Shown here: piece after piece, positions 16,306 to 26,554 of the stretch
How the letters are laid out: each line of letters begins with the position of its first letter
Position numbering within the stretch: the stretch's first letter is position 1
Assembly (NCBI RefSeq): GCF_001886695.1
Contig: NZ_CP018098.1
Coordinates: 62,001-126,000, forward strand
Length of the DNA stretch: 64,000 nucleotides
Reading direction: 5' to 3'
Source: Aurantiacibacter gangjinensis
GTDB taxonomy: Bacteria; Pseudomonadota; Alphaproteobacteria; Sphingomonadales; Sphingomonadaceae
Position numbers and translations under genes: made by a program
The notes under the pieces: generated by a model
Databases searched by the model: none
Told to the model about the DNA's origin: nothing
What the model saw: only the letters and a program-made list of their open reading frames with translations

Positions 16306-17459
16306 CACCGCCGCCATGTCGACACGCAATCCAGCACAAGATCGACATCCTCGCTCGACAGTGTCGATCGCAGCGCCAGACGGATGCGGCTGGTGCCTTT
16401 GGGTACGGTGGGCGGACGGATCGGAAGACCGGCAATGCCAGCCTCCAGTAGGTGCTCGCCGAGCGCCAGAGCGTCCTTTTCTGACCCTACGACCAGCGGC
16501 ACGATCTGGCTGGCGGAGCCGAGCGTGTCGTAACCAAGCCCTTGCAACCCATCGCGCATTCGCTGCGACAGCTTTGCAAGATGCGCCCGCTCGCCATCCA
16601 TCGTCGGCACCAGTTCCAGCGCCGCCGACATCGCGCCCAGCACGGCGGGCGGCGGTGCGGTGGAAAAGATCAGGCCGGGGCACATGTTGACGAGGTAATC
16701 GCGCAGCAGCGCAGAGCAGGCAACATAGGCCCCGAACCCGCCCAGCGCTTTGCTGAAAGTGCCCATGACCAGCGCCGCGCCGGCATGGTCCGCCGTCAGC
16801 CCCGCGCCGCCTCTGCCCAGCACGCCCGTCGCATGCGCCTCGTCCACGTAAAGCAGCGCGCCATGCTTATCGGCGAGCGCATTGAGCGCAGGCAAGTCGG
16901 CGAGGTCGCCATCCATGCTGAAGCAGCTCTCCGTGATGATGATCCGCGCATCCACTCCCGCGCCGCGCGTCGTCAGCAGCCGTTCCAGGTCCTCCGCATC
17001 GTTATGCGCGTAGAAATGCACATCGGCCCGCGCGGCCCGGCATCCGGCATGGATGGAATTGTGCACTAATTCGTCGGCGAAGATCGCGGTGGTAGGCGCT
17101 GCTTTGGCAAGCGCGGGGATGATCCCCGCATTGGCCTGCCACCCGCTCGCCATAACCAGCGCCGTTTCCGTGCCCTTAAACGCCGCGATGCGCGCGTCGA
17201 CCGTCTCATGCGCCGCAGATGTGCCGGTGATGAGGCGCGAGGCGCCCGACCCTGCGCCGTATTCGCGGGCGAAATTGGCCGCCGTCTCGGTCAGCAGCGG
17301 ATGTCGGGCGAGGCCGAGATAGTCGTTGCTGGAGAGGTCCAGCAATTCGCGTCCATCGCGCATGATCCGCCCGCCATCGGCCAGTTGCGCGACCTTCAGC
17401 GCGCGCATCCGGTCTTTCTCGGCAATACGATCCAGCGACTGGCGGATGTGATCGAGCAT
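16305..17459 (-). CDS. bioF: 8-amino-7-oxononanoate synthase
   Basis: 384 residues from ATG 17459 (MLDHIRQSLDRIAEKDRMRAL). It belongs to the alpha-oxoamine synthase family: DLSSNDYLGLARHP at the N-terminus, DEAHATGVLGRGGAG for PLP contact, and Schiff-base lysine in GTFSKALGGFG. It condenses pimeloyl thioester with alanine to give KAPA. It is ten bases after bioB and overlaps bioD. The protein sequence is complete and unremarkable. Confidence 0.95.
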   Translation of the reverse strand: MLDHIRQSLDRIAEKDRMRALKVAQLADGGRIMRDGRELLDLSSNDYLGLARHPLLTETAANFAREYGAGSGASRLITGTSAAHETVDARIAAFKGTETALVMASGWQANAGIIPALAKAAPTTAIFADELVHNSIHAGCRAARADVHFYAHNDAEDLERLLTTRGAGVDARIIITESCFSMDGDLADLPALNALADKHGALLYVDEAHATGVLGRGGAGLTADHAGAALVMGTFSKALGGFGAYVACSALLRDYLVNMCPGLIFSTAPPPAVLGAMSAALELVPTMDGERAHLAKLSQRMRDGLQGLGYDTLGSASQIVPLVVGSEKDALALGEHLLEAGIAGLPIRPPTVPKGTSRIRLALRSTLSSEDVDLVLDCVSTWRR

Positions 17460-17469
17460 CGGGCAGCGC

Positions 17470-18498
17470 CTATTCGGCGGGCACGCTTTCCTGCGTGGCA
17501 CAGCCGCCGGAGCATCCGCCTACCGCTCTCATCGGTTCTTCACCCTGCATCGCGCGCAGTCCAAGGCGCGCAAACAGCGCGGCGTCGCTATCGTCGCCCG
17601 CATTGGGCGCGGTCAGCAGCCGGTCGCCAGTGAAGATCGAATTTGCGCCTGCCATGAAAGCCAGCGCCTGTGTCGCATCGCTCATGCTCTCGCGCCCTGC
17701 GGACAGGCGCACCATGCTTAGCGGCATGCAGATGCGCGCAACCGCCACGGTGCGCACGAATTCGATATCGTCGATCTTGGCCATCGGCGTGTCGGCCAGC
17801 ATGTCGCCCAGCACCGTGCCTTTCACCGGCACCAATGCGTTGACGGGCACGCTTTCGGGATGCCGCTCCAGAGTCGCCAGCGTATGCACGAAGCCGACGC
17901 GATCCTCGCGTGTCTCGCCCATGCCCACGATGCCGCCGCTGCAGACATTGATGCCGGACTGCCGCACGTTCTCCAGCGTATCGAGCCGGTCTTGATAATT
18001 GCGCGTGGTGATGACCCGGTCGTAATATTCCGGCCCGGTGTCGATATTGTGGTTGTAATAGTCGAGACCTGCATCCTTCAGCTGCGCAGCCTGCTCGGCG
18101 GACAGCATGCCCAGCGTCATGCAGGTTTCCATCCCCATCTCGCGCACGCCTTTCACGATCTCCACGATCTTGGGCATGTCGCGCGCTTTCGGGTTGCGCC
18201 ATGCAGCGCCCATGCAAAAGCGCTGGCTGCCCGCATCCTTGGCCTGCGCCGCGCTTTGCAGCACTTGGCGCACATCCATCAGCTTGGTCGCCTCGACGCC
18301 GCTATCGGCCGCCACGCTTTGCGAGCAATAGCCGCAATCTTCCGGACAGCCGCCCGTCTTGATGGAGAGGAGCGTGCACAGCTGCACCTCGTCTGCGCTG
18401 TGATGCTCTCGGTGGACGCTCGCCGCGCGGAACAGCAACTCCGTAAAAGGCAGGTCGAACAGCTCGGCGATTTCCTCGCGGGTCCAGTCGGTGCGCAT
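17470..18498 (-). CDS. bioB: Biotin synthase
   Basis: 342 residues. The radical SAM motif is [37 protein letters not shown] and GGIVGMGE are conserved BioB blocks, including the Cys ligands of the sacrificial 2Fe-2S cluster. It inserts sulfur into dethiobiotin, the final step. The start was set at ATG 18498 ([14 protein letters not shown]), with AGAGA upstream; ATG 18519 is also possible. It is first in the operon, divergent from the MBL gene at 18631. The C-terminus carries an extra Cys-rich tail ([10 protein letters not shown]). No BirA site was recognised in the promoter gap. Confidence 0.95.
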   Translation of the reverse strand: MRTDWTREEIAELFDLPFTELLFRAASVHREHHSADEVQLCTLLSIKTGGCPEDCGYCSQSVAADSGVEATKLMDVRQVLQSAAQAKDAGSQRFCMGAAWRNPKARDMPKIVEIVKGVREMGMETCMTLGMLSAEQAAQLKDAGLDYYNHNIDTGPEYYDRVITTRNYQDRLDTLENVRQSGINVCSGGIVGMGETREDRVGFVHTLATLERHPESVPVNALVPVKGTVLGDMLADTPMAKIDDIEFVRTVAVARICMPLSMVRLSAGRESMSDATQALAFMAGANSIFTGDRLLTAPNAGDDSDAALFARLGLRAMQGEEPMRAVGGCSGGCATQESVPAE

Positions 18499-18630
18499 GG
18501 CATTCTCTCGTCCAGTCATGGCAGACCGCCTAGCGCCGCCGCGCGGCTTTGCCCAGCCTTGGTGCGCGGTTCCCCGGCCGACCGCGAGAGAAAGTTTTCG
18601 GCAGAAACAATCTAGGCTAGGCATCTGTGC

Positions 18631-19563
18631 ATGACCAAGACCGATACAGTTCTGGATGAGGCGACCGAGCAAGTCCGGCGCGCCCGGGTGGAAAAGTGCA
18701 AGCGCCCCACCATTGCCGGCTTTTTCGACGAGGCCACCAATACCATCAGCTATGTGGTGCACGATCCGGCCACCCGGCAGGCCGCCATTACCGACTCAGT
18801 GCTGGATTACGAGGCCGCCTCGGGCCGCACCTCGAACAGCTCGGCGGACCGGATCATAGAATATGTGGATGCCCACGCGCTCAGCGTCGCATGGCATATC
18901 GAAACGCATGCCCATGCCGATCACATTTCGGCGGCGCCTTTCCTGCAGGAAAAGCTGGGCGGCAAGCTTGGCATCGGGCGCGGCATCATCAAGGTGCAGG
19001 ATGTGTTCGGCAAGCTGTTCAACGCGGGCACCGATTTCCAGCGCGACGGATCGCAATTCGACCGCCTGTTCGACGATGGCGACAGCTTTGCCTTGGGCGA
19101 GTTGGAAACCATCGTCCTGCATGTGCCCGGTCACACGCCTGCCGACATGGCCTTCATCATCGGCGATGCCGCATTCGTGGGCGATACGATGTTCATGCCC
19201 GATTTCGGCACGGCGCGGGCGGATTTTCCGGGAGGGGATGCGGGGCAGCTTTTCCGCTCCATCCGCCGCCTGCTGGCGCTGCCGGACGAGACTCGGCTAT
19301 TCCTGTGTCACGATTATAAGGCGCCCGGTCGCGACGTATATGCGTGGGAAACCACGGTGCGCCAACAGCGCGAGGGAAATGTTCATGTGAAAGACGGCGT
19401 GACGGAGGAAGAGTTCGTGGCAATGCGCAATGCGCGCGACGCCACGCTTTCGATGCCGGCGCTCATCATGCCCAGCGTCCAGGTGAACATAAGGGGCGGC
19501 CGTCTGCCCGAGCCTGAGGAGAATGGCGTCGCCTATATCAAGATCCCGGTGAATGCGCTGTGA
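18631..19563 (+). CDS. MBL-fold persulfide dioxygenase-like protein (BLH/ETHE1 type)
   Basis: 310 residues. The metallo-beta-lactamase motif is THAHADH (about residue 92), with later His in [11 protein letters not shown], Asp in [10 protein letters not shown] and His in [11 protein letters not shown], matching the mononuclear-iron ETHE1/BLH group. These oxidise glutathione persulfide to sulfite in sulfide detoxification. It is immediately followed by two YeeE/YedE half-proteins with TGATG overlaps, the arrangement of blh-pmpA-pmpB operons. The usual repressor BigR is not beside it. Confidence 0.82.
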   Translation: MTKTDTVLDEATEQVRRARVEKCKRPTIAGFFDEATNTISYVVHDPATRQAAITDSVLDYEAASGRTSNSSADRIIEYVDAHALSVAWHIETHAHADHISAAPFLQEKLGGKLGIGRGIIKVQDVFGKLFNAGTDFQRDGSQFDRLFDDGDSFALGELETIVLHVPGHTPADMAFIIGDAAFVGDTMFMPDFGTARADFPGGDAGQLFRSIRRLLALPDETRLFLCHDYKAPGRDVYAWETTVRQQREGNVHVKDGVTEEEFVAMRNARDATLSMPALIMPSVQVNIRGGRLPEPEENGVAYIKIPVNAL

Positions 19564-20018
19564 TGGCGATCGTTTCCCTGCCGGGTTTTCCCGAGGCAGC
19601 TCCGCTTGAGGGCTTTATCGGCGGCCTGCTGATTGGCCTTGCAGCTGCCATCATGCTGCTGGGGCTGGGGCGCATTGCAGGTGTCTCCGGCCTCGCCGCG
19701 CGCGCAGTGGGGCTCAGCGACGGCGGACCGTCGCGCCCTGTCGCGGCGCTCTTCGTCACCGGTCTGATCCTTGGCGCAATCGTCTTCGCGGTAGCCATCG
19801 GACCGATCGAGGCTGAATTCGCGCCGTCGGTCTGGTGGATGGGTGCAGGCGGATTGTTGGTCGGGATCGGCACGCGGCTCGGATCGGGCTGCACCAGTGG
19901 GCATGGCGTTTGCGGGATGAGCCGCCTGTCCAGACGCTCCATCGTCGCGACGCTGACATTCATGGCCAGCGGGTTCGCCACCGTTGCGATCGTCAATCTT
20001 GTCGGCGGGGCATGGTGA
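19563..20018 (+). CDS. YeeE/YedE-family membrane protein (PmpA-like half)
   Basis: 151 residues with four or five hydrophobic segments. [23 protein letters not shown] is the conserved Cys-containing YeeE/YedE motif implicated in thiosulfate/sulfur-compound passage. The start is ATG 19563 overlapping the upstream stop. It is half the length of full YeeE/TsuA and is expected to work with the next gene. It probably moves a reduced sulfur compound across the inner membrane alongside the persulfide dioxygenase. Confidence 0.8.
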   Translation: MAIVSLPGFPEAAPLEGFIGGLLIGLAAAIMLLGLGRIAGVSGLAARAVGLSDGGPSRPVAALFVTGLILGAIVFAVAIGPIEAEFAPSVWWMGAGGLLVGIGTRLGSGCTSGHGVCGMSRLSRRSIVATLTFMASGFATVAIVNLVGGAW

Positions 20019-20428
20019 TGCGCGCTTTTCTATCCTTGCTGTCCGGCACGATCTTCGGCTTCGGCCTGGCCCTTTCCGGCATGATGAACCCGGCGCGCGT
20101 GCGCGGATTTCTTGACCTGTTCGGCGATTGGGATCCCACGCTGGCGTTCGTAATGGGCGGGGCGATGCTGGTAATGGCGGCGGCGTGGCTGGTGCAGCGC
20201 CGCTTGGCCAGGCCGACAGCGGACCGCGATTTTCATCTCCCGGAGACACAGACCATAGACGCTCCCCTCCTCTCGGGCGCGGTGCTTTTCGGCGTCGGTT
20301 GGGGGTTGGCCGGGCTGTGCCCAGGACCCGCCATCGCCTCGCTCGGCACCGCGCTGCCGCAAGTGCTGGTGTTCGTCGTCGCGATGATTGTCGGCATGGC
20401 GACCGTACGGCTGTTTCAACAGCGCTAA
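20018..20428 (+). CDS. YeeE/YedE-family membrane protein (PmpB-like, DUF6691 half)
   Basis: 136 residues from ATG 20018, overlapping the previous stop (TGATG). [32 protein letters not shown] and [17 protein letters not shown] are the second-half signature of the YeeE/YedE fold, including the conserved Cys in LCPGP. Four membrane segments are evident. It is co-transcribed with the MBL enzyme and the first half-transporter. It likely forms the complementary half of a sulfur-compound channel. Confidence 0.82.
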   Translation: MRAFLSLLSGTIFGFGLALSGMMNPARVRGFLDLFGDWDPTLAFVMGGAMLVMAAAWLVQRRLARPTADRDFHLPETQTIDAPLLSGAVLFGVGWGLAGLCPGPAIASLGTALPQVLVFVVAMIVGMATVRLFQQR

Positions 20429-20504
20429 CGCGCGCGACACGCAGGGGTGGCCAAGCCTCGCGCTTGTGCCTAATTGCTCAGCCAAGAAACGAAGGAATAA
20501 TTGA

Positions 20505-21425
20505 GTGACCGATACCCCGAGGGACGGCGATAGCGAGCTGTCCGACCACAAGTTCTACCATGCCGACATGGAAGCCGGATTTGCCGATTCCATTTCCGAC
20601 ACACCGCAGACCCGTCATCCCGCGTACCGCCTCGCTTTTCGCGACCAGGATTTTCTGCTGCGCGAAGAACTGCGCCCGGTGCGCTTCCAGCTGGAGCTGC
20701 TGAAGCCGGAAATGGTGCTGGATGAAGCGCGCGTCGGCTCCACGCTGGTGATGTATGGCTCTGCTCGCATTCCGCCGCCTGAAGCCGCCGAAGATGCGCT
20801 GAAACAGGCCGAAAACCTGCCCGAAGACGAAGCGCGCGTGGTGCGCAACCTGGCCGCAAAATCAAAATACTATGCCGAAGCCTACCGGCTGGCGCGCATC
20901 GCCGGCGAGAAGGCCATCATCGAGGACGGGATGCGGCAATTCGTCGTGTGTTCCGGCGGCGGCCCCTCCATCATGGAGGCTGCCAATCGCGGTGCCAGCG
21001 ATGCGGGCGCAGAGAGCATCGGCCTCAACATCATCCTGCCGCACGAGCAGGCGCCCAACCCGTATGTGACGCCGTATTTGTCGCTGAACTTCCACTATTT
21101 CGCGCTGCGCAAGATGCACTTCCTTATCCGCGCGAAGGCGGTGGCGGTGTTCCCCGGAGGCTTCGGCACGTTCGACGAGTTTTTCGAGCTGCTGACCCTA
21201 ATCCAGACCGGCAAGATGAAGCCCATCCCGATCCTGCTGTTCGGCAAGGATTTCTGGACGCGCGTGGTCGATTTCGAAGCGATTGCCGATGAAGGCACGA
21301 TCTCCAAAAAGGACCTGGACCTCATCACCTGGTGCGAAAGCGCCGAGGAAGGCTGGCAAGCCATTGCCGATTTCTACGGCATCGAAGAGGATCCGAACGG
21401 CGGGACGATCCCAAGCGGCAAGTAG
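20505..21425 (+). CDS. LOG-family protein (lysine decarboxylase-like fold)
   Basis: 306 residues, GTG start at 20505 with AAGGA eight bases upstream. The LOG signature appears as FVVCSGGGPSIMEAANRGA and VAVFPGGFGTFDEFFE (PGGxGTxxE), the phosphoribohydrolase active site. The family hydrolyses nucleoside 5'-monophosphates (cytokinin riboside monophosphates in plants); the bacterial substrate is commonly AMP-like. An N-terminal extension of about 80 residues distinguishes the long (type II) LOGs. It abuts convergent thiD with no gap. Confidence 0.82.
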   Translation: MTDTPRDGDSELSDHKFYHADMEAGFADSISDTPQTRHPAYRLAFRDQDFLLREELRPVRFQLELLKPEMVLDEARVGSTLVMYGSARIPPPEAAEDALKQAENLPEDEARVVRNLAAKSKYYAEAYRLARIAGEKAIIEDGMRQFVVCSGGGPSIMEAANRGASDAGAESIGLNIILPHEQAPNPYVTPYLSLNFHYFALRKMHFLIRAKAVAVFPGGFGTFDEFFELLTLIQTGKMKPIPILLFGKDFWTRVVDFEAIADEGTISKKDLDLITWCESAEEGWQAIADFYGIEEDPNGGTIPSGK

Positions 21426-22184
21426 TCAGTCGCCGCGCACGGCGTGATGGCCCAGCGGACCGTTTCCGCCGCCATAGCCGGGGGCGGCTTTCAAGGCGTC
21501 TCGCACGAAGCGCCGGGCCTTGGTGATGGCGTCGTGCAGCGGCAGGCCGCTTGCCAGCAGGGTGGCGATGGCGGAGGAAAGGGTGCAGCCGGTGCCATGC
21601 GTGTGGCGGGTGACGATGCGCGCATCGCTCCAGACTACGTCGTCTGTGCTTGGTCGAACCAGCCGGTCCTCAACCATCGGTCCATCGCTGTCGCCGCCCT
21701 TGGCGAGGTAGGCCACGCCGCGCTTCGCCATCGCATCTGCACCGCCCAACGCTTGAAATTCCGGCACATTGGGCGTGGTGAGCGTGGCGATTTCCATCAG
21801 CCATTCGAACACGTGGATGGTGGCTTCATCCGCCAGAGCAGCGCCGCTGGTGGCGACCATGACCGGATCGAAGACGATGGGCCTTCCGAGATCTTCCAGC
21901 CGGTCTGCCACCACTTCTGCTATGTCTGCGCTGCCCAGCATGCCGATCTTCACCGCCTCGACGCCGATGTCCTCCATGCAGGCATCGATCTGCGCGGCCA
22001 CCATGTCGGGCGACAGAGGCTCCACAGCGCTGACGCCGCGCGTATTCTGTGCGGTGACTGCAGTGATGGCCGTCATTGCATAGCCGCCCAGCATGGTGAT
22101 CGTCTTGATGTCCGCCTGGATGCCCGCACCGCCCGAGCTGTCGGACCCGGCAATGGCAAGGATACGGGGTGGGCGCGCGGACAT
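21426..22184 (-). CDS. thiD: Hydroxymethylpyrimidine/phosphomethylpyrimidine kinase
   Basis: 252 residues from ATG 22184, overlapping the glmM stop (TGATG). The ribokinase-fold motifs are clear: AIAGSDSSGGAGIQADIKT at the N-terminus, DPVMVATSG in the middle, and HTHGTGCTLSSAIA with the catalytic Cys/anion hole at the C-terminus. It phosphorylates HMP and HMP-P for thiamine synthesis. Coupling to glmM is unusual functionally but frequent positionally in Sphingomonadales as I recall; no TPP riboswitch was seen upstream. Confidence 0.93.
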   Translation of the reverse strand: MSARPPRILAIAGSDSSGGAGIQADIKTITMLGGYAMTAITAVTAQNTRGVSAVEPLSPDMVAAQIDACMEDIGVEAVKIGMLGSADIAEVVADRLEDLGRPIVFDPVMVATSGAALADEATIHVFEWLMEIATLTTPNVPEFQALGGADAMAKRGVAYLAKGGDSDGPMVEDRLVRPSTDDVVWSDARIVTRHTHGTGCTLSSAIATLLASGLPLHDAITKARRFVRDALKAAPGYGGGNGPLGHHAVRGD

Positions 22185-23524
22185 CAGCTTGCGGCTCGCA
22201 CGGCCTCGCAAACCTCGTCCACAACCTGCTCTACCTGCCCCGCGTCATCGCCTTCAGCCATCACGCGCACCAGCGGCTCCGTACCGGATTTCCGGATGAC
22301 CAGCCGCCCACCATTATTGCCGAGCGTGCCTTCGGCAGCGGCAATGGCGTCCTTCACCGTGGCGGCTTCCATTGGATCGGTCTCACCGTATTCCACGTTC
22401 TTTAGGATCTGCGGAACCGGATCGAACTGGTGCAGCAATTCGCTCGCGGGCAATCCGGTGCGGACCATGGCGGCCAGAACCTGAAGCGCGGCGACCGTGC
22501 CGTCGCCCGTAGTGGCGTGGTCGAGCAGGATCATGTGGCCGGACTGCTCTCCGCCGACATTGTATCCGCCTGCTTTCATCGCCTCCAGCACATAACGGTC
22601 GCCCACCTTGGTGCGGACGAGGTCCAGGCCCTGGCCTTGCAAGTACCGCTCCAGCCCCAGATTCGACATGATGGTTGCGACCACGCCCCCGCCGCGCAGC
22701 GTGCCGCGCTTGGCCCAGCGCGTACCGATCAGCGCCATGATCTGGTCGCCGTCGACCTTCTGGCCCTTCTCGTCGATCACGATCAGCCGGTCGGCATCGC
22801 CATCCAGCGCGATACCGATATCGGCGCCTTCCTCCACCACGCGCGCCTTGATCGCATCGAGATGGGTAGAACCGACACCGTCATTGATATTGAGGCCATT
22901 GGGCTCGACACCCATGGCGATGACTTCCGCACCCAGCTCCCAGATGGCGGTGGGTGTGACATTGTAGGCCGCGCCATGCGCGCAATCGACCACGATTTTC
23001 AGCCCGTCGAGCCGAATGTCTTCGGGCAGCGCCTGCTTCACAGCGTGGATGTAGCGCCCGCGCGCATCCTCGATGCGCCGCGCCCGGCCGATGGAGTCGC
23101 CTTGCGCCAGGGCCTGATCGGCTTTCATCGCCTTTTCGATGGCGACTTCATCCTCGTCCGACAGTTTGAAACCGTCCGGGCCGAACAGCTTGATGCCGTT
23201 ATCGCCATAGGCGTTGTGGCTGGCAGAGATCATCACGCCGATATCGGCGCGCATTTCCCGCGTCAGCAGGGCGACGGCAGGGGTGGGCAGCGGGCCTGTC
23301 ATGATGACATCCATGCCCACGCTGGTGAAACCGGCGACCAGCGCGTTTTCCATCATATAGCCCGACAGGCGCGTATCCTTGCCGATGACGACGCGGTGCT
23401 TGTGATCGCCGCGCAGGAAATGCTCGCCCGCCGCCTGGCCGACTTTCATGGCGATGGCGGCGTTTAGCTTTTTGGAATTGGCGCGGCCGCGAATGCCGTC
23501 CGTGCCGAAATAGGTGCGTCCCAT
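22184..23524 (-). CDS. glmM: Phosphoglucosamine mutase
   Basis: 446 residues from ATG 23524 ([16 protein letters not shown]). The active-site phosphoserine loop is [15 protein letters not shown], the metal loop is DGDADR, the sugar-binding loop GGEQSGH, and the phosphate-binding loop [13 protein letters not shown]. It interconverts glucosamine-6-P and -1-P for UDP-GlcNAc and thus wall and LPS synthesis. The extended frame to 23719 crosses the divergent promoter region and is not used. Confidence 0.95.
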   Translation of the reverse strand: MGRTYFGTDGIRGRANSKKLNAAIAMKVGQAAGEHFLRGDHKHRVVIGKDTRLSGYMMENALVAGFTSVGMDVIMTGPLPTPAVALLTREMRADIGVMISASHNAYGDNGIKLFGPDGFKLSDEDEVAIEKAMKADQALAQGDSIGRARRIEDARGRYIHAVKQALPEDIRLDGLKIVVDCAHGAAYNVTPTAIWELGAEVIAMGVEPNGLNINDGVGSTHLDAIKARVVEEGADIGIALDGDADRLIVIDEKGQKVDGDQIMALIGTRWAKRGTLRGGGVVATIMSNLGLERYLQGQGLDLVRTKVGDRYVLEAMKAGGYNVGGEQSGHMILLDHATTGDGTVAALQVLAAMVRTGLPASELLHQFDPVPQILKNVEYGETDPMEAATVKDAIAAAEGTLGNNGGRLVIRKSGTEPLVRVMAEGDDAGQVEQVVDEVCEAVRAAS

Positions 23525-23702
23525 ACGTGTATCCTGAACCCTTGCGGATGTTTGCCCTGCCATGCCGCCAATCGTCCGTCTTGTCACGACCCGGCTGGTG
23601 GGCGAATGCGCCACGGGCATAAAATTGCCGCCGGCGATGCAACAATGCGGGGCCTCGCGCATTGGTTGCAAAAGACCACGACTGACAGGAGACACGACCG
23701 AC

Positions 23703-24314
23703 ATGGCTTTCAAACTCATGGACCTGCCCTACGATAGCGAAGCGATCGCGCCCGCCATCACGGCAGAAACTTTCAGCTATCACCACGGCAAGCACCATCA
23801 GGCCTATGTCGACAAGACCAACGATGCCATCGAAGGCACCGACCATGCCCACAAGTCACTGGAAGACATCATCGCGGCCTCGCGCGGCAGCGACAAAGGC
23901 CTGTTCAACAACAGCGCGCAGGTGTGGAACCACGGCTTCTACTGGCACTCGCTGACGCCTGAGAACACAGGCCCCAGCGGCGAACTGGCCGCTCTGATCG
24001 AAGACAGCTTCGGCTCGCTCGACGAATTGAAGGACCAGTTGAAAAGCAAGGGCGCAGGCCACTTTGCCAGCGGCTGGGTGTGGCTGGTGGAAAAGGGCGG
24101 CAAGCTGGCCGTCGAAGACAGCCACGATGCCGACACCATGGTCGACCAAGGCGTAAACCCGCTGCTGGTAATCGACCTGTGGGAACACGCCTATTATCTC
24201 GACCACCAAAACGCGCGCCCGAAATATCTTGAAGCCGTGGTGGACGGCCATCTCAATTGGGGCTTCGCCGCCGACAATCTGGCGCGCGGCTCTGCGTGGA
24301 CATATCCGCAGTAA
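23703..24314 (+). CDS. sodB: Iron superoxide dismutase
   Basis: 203 residues from ATG 23703; AGGAGA lies upstream. Metal ligands are in YHHGKHH (His), [14 protein letters not shown] (His) and [12 protein letters not shown] (Asp and His). [10 protein letters not shown] and the glutamine-free outer shell favour iron over manganese, as in SodB. There is no signal peptide, so it acts in the cytoplasm. It is followed by a strong terminator. The 178-base gap from glmM presumably carries its promoter. Confidence 0.93.
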   Translation: MAFKLMDLPYDSEAIAPAITAETFSYHHGKHHQAYVDKTNDAIEGTDHAHKSLEDIIAASRGSDKGLFNNSAQVWNHGFYWHSLTPENTGPSGELAALIEDSFGSLDELKDQLKSKGAGHFASGWVWLVEKGGKLAVEDSHDADTMVDQGVNPLLVIDLWEHAYYLDHQNARPKYLEAVVDGHLNWGFAADNLARGSAWTYPQ

Positions 24315-24343
24315 GCCACTGGTAAAAACCAGGCTTACCGCAG

Positions 24344-24377
24344 AAGGGCTCGTTCCGGTAACGGAGCGGGCCCTTTT
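24344..24377 (+). terminator. Intrinsic terminator after sodB
   Basis: A 14-pair stem, AAGGGCTCGTTCCG against CGGAGCGGGCCCTT (two G-U pairs), with loop GTAA and ending in TTTT. It lies 30 bases past the sodB stop and immediately before the convergent permease gene. Confidence 0.88.
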
Positions 24378-24382
24378 CGCGT

Positions 24383-25531
24383 TCAGTCCTCTGCCTGCAT
24401 TTCGAGCACATTGCTGGCGAATAATGGCTCGCCGAAAAGGAAGCCGATAAAGTTCGGCCTGCCGAGGTGATCGGCCAGCGCCGTCAGCGTCAGCAGGATC
24501 GGCACCGATAGCAGCGCGCCCGGCACGCCCCAGATCCAGCCGAAATAGGACAGTGCCAGCAGGATCAGCACAGGGTTCATGGTGAAGCGCGCGCCCAGCA
24601 CCGACGGGGTGATGACATTGGCCTCCACCGTATGCAGGGCAAGATAGGCCGCGGCCGGTATCAGGCCGACGAAAACACTGTCGGCCGAGCCGAGCCCGAA
24701 CAGGCCAAGCAGGATGACCATGGCAAGCGGCCCGATATAGGGCACGAAATTGAGGAGCGCAGCGAGGCCGCCCCACATGATCGGCGCGTCGAGGCCCAGC
24801 ATCCACGCGCCTAGTCCCACGACCACGCCGACACACAGATTGATGAGCCCGACGGTGAGAATATAGGCGGCGACCCGGTCCTGCACTTCGCGGATCGCAC
24901 GCGCAGCCTTGAGGCTGGCACCGACTTGCTGGCGCTCCAGCGTCAAACGACGGCGAAGGCGTACGCGCGCTTCGATCATGAAGAAGGCCAGCATGAAGGT
25001 CAGCAGCAGTTCCAGCAGCACTGTCGGTGTCGCGAAGGCCAGTTGTTGCAGCACGGTGGGGCCAGCCAACACGACCTGGTTGTCGTCTTCCGATCCCAGC
25101 ACGGAGTTCAGCTGGTCGTTCATCTGACCGACCCACGCGAAGGTCGCCTGCAATTCGCTGAAATGGTCACCGACCTGCGCGACCATGGCAGGCACCTGAT
25201 CATAGAGCGTGACGGCGGGCGCGAAGACGGCGGTCAAAGCCAGCGCGAGGATGGCGAAGAAAACAAGCAGTGCCACAAGCGAGGCCAGCACGTTGGGCAG
25301 CCACGCCGCGAGCTTGTCGGCCAGCGGGGAAAGGATGATCGTCACGATCAAGGCCGCGACGAGAGGCAGGAAAACGACCGATCCGATGGATAGAACGAAG
25401 GGAAGAGCAAGGAACAGACCGATGGCGATCAGCATCACCAGCGCGGAGATCAGGCGCAATTCCTGCGCCGCGAATACGGCGGCCCGGCTGGGCTTTTTCT
25501 CGGGCGTGGCGCGATCCCCCTCGGCGCTCAT
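24383..25531 (-). CDS. AI-2E family transporter (UPF0118 permease)
   Basis: 382 residues with about seven to eight membrane segments. The pattern is two hydrophobic hairpins at the N-terminus, a periplasmic loop with ALYDQVPAMVAQVGDHFSEL-type helix, and the C-terminal core containing NFVPYIGPLAMVILLG and GARFTMNPVLILLALSYFGWIWGVPGALLSVP, which are the family landmarks. Members include the AI-2 exporter TqsA, Na+/H+ antiporters and uncharacterised permeases, so substrate is undetermined. Stands alone between sodB and ecfG. Confidence 0.85.
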   Translation of the reverse strand: MSAEGDRATPEKKPSRAAVFAAQELRLISALVMLIAIGLFLALPFVLSIGSVVFLPLVAALIVTIILSPLADKLAAWLPNVLASLVALLVFFAILALALTAVFAPAVTLYDQVPAMVAQVGDHFSELQATFAWVGQMNDQLNSVLGSEDDNQVVLAGPTVLQQLAFATPTVLLELLLTFMLAFFMIEARVRLRRRLTLERQQVGASLKAARAIREVQDRVAAYILTVGLINLCVGVVVGLGAWMLGLDAPIMWGGLAALLNFVPYIGPLAMVILLGLFGLGSADSVFVGLIPAAAYLALHTVEANVITPSVLGARFTMNPVLILLALSYFGWIWGVPGALLSVPILLTLTALADHLGRPNFIGFLFGEPLFASNVLEMQAED

Positions 25532-25638
25532 GATCGGTCTTTCTTTCTATGACAGGTCACTGGCCGCGCAGCATGGCGACGCGCTGGCAGGCGATCAAGC
25601 ACTATAGCTTCGGCAGTGCGCCGGAAAGCGGCGCGCGC

Positions 25639-26274
25639 CTAACCGGACTTTGCTGCCGCTTCCCCGCGACCGGCTGCCACATCATCCAGTTCCTGCAGGA
25701 TCGCGCGATGCGCCGTGGGATCGTCGATCGAGCGATCGGGAATGTCGCCATCTTCGATCATGCTGGATAGCGCAGCGCGGGCACGGCCTACACGGCTCTT
25801 GATCGTGCCGACCGCGCAGCCGCAGATATTGGCCGCTTCCTCGTAGGAGAAGCCGCCGGCACCCACCAACAGCAGCGCCTCGCGCCGCTCTGGCGGCAAG
25901 GTCAGCAACGCCCGGTGCAGGTCCGACAGGTGAAGCGGTTCTTCTTGACCGGCGGGTGCCGTCAGGATGCGCTCGGCCACCGTCTCGTCATACTCGCCGC
26001 GAAAGCGGTTGCGCCGCATGTCGGTGAGATAGGCATTGCGCAGGATCACGAAAGTCCATGCGCGCATCGACGTTCCAGGCTCGAAGCGGCGCTGCGCGGC
26101 CCACGCTTTCAGCATTGTTTCCTGCACAAGGTCATCCGCCATGTCGGGCCTGCCGCACAGGCCGCGGGCGAACGCGCGCAGATGCGGGACGACCTCGGTC
26201 AGTTCCCGTTTGAAGGCGCGCTTGTCCTCCGCGCTGCGTTCCGGCAGCTCTTTCTTTTTTTGGTCCTGGCTCAT
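25639..26274 (-). CDS. ecfG: General stress response sigma factor EcfG
   Basis: 211 residues. Region 2 includes LVQETMLKAWAAQRRF and TWTFVILRNAYLTDMRRNRF; region 4 includes LPPERREALLLVGAGGFSYEEAANICGCAVGTIKSRVGRARA. That wording (YEEAA..C..GTIKSR) and the operon with NepR identify the ECF15/EcfG group. It directs transcription from GGAAC-N16/17-CGTT promoters when NepR is sequestered by phosphorylated PhyR. Its ATG overlaps the nepR stop (ATGA). Confidence 0.92.
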   Translation of the reverse strand: MSQDQKKKELPERSAEDKRAFKRELTEVVPHLRAFARGLCGRPDMADDLVQETMLKAWAAQRRFEPGTSMRAWTFVILRNAYLTDMRRNRFRGEYDETVAERILTAPAGQEEPLHLSDLHRALLTLPPERREALLLVGAGGFSYEEAANICGCAVGTIKSRVGRARAALSSMIEDGDIPDRSIDDPTAHRAILQELDDVAAGRGEAAAKSG

Positions 26275-26453
26275 TTGCCCCCGTTTTCGTCCAGCTTGGA
26301 GAGCAAGTCCTTGAAATTGTCGGGCAGCGGTTCATCCACTACCTGATCGTACAGGCGCTTGAGGCCCGATGCCCATTGCGGATCGTCCTTGCCTGCATTC
26401 TCACCCTTTTTCAGGTCTTTAGCAAGGTCCTTCTCGGTCTTCTCGGAAGACAT
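26271..26453 (-). CDS. nepR: Anti-sigma factor NepR
   Basis: 60 residues, the typical length. The two conserved helices are WASGLKRLYDQVVDEPLP and DNFKDLLSKLD, matching the NepR core that clamps EcfG and is bound by PhyR. The N-terminal third is charged and disordered. It is transcribed before ecfG, behind a perfect EcfG box, so the pair is autoregulated. Confidence 0.92.
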   Translation of the reverse strand: MSSEKTEKDLAKDLKKGENAGKDDPQWASGLKRLYDQVVDEPLPDNFKDLLSKLDENGGK

Positions 26454-26554
26454 CTATTGCAAGTTTCCCGTCAATTCCGGCGACGCCGCCAACACATTCG
26501 CACGATCTTCGCGATTGCGCCTTCCGGCTATGCCAATTCATTCGTCGTGAGTGC

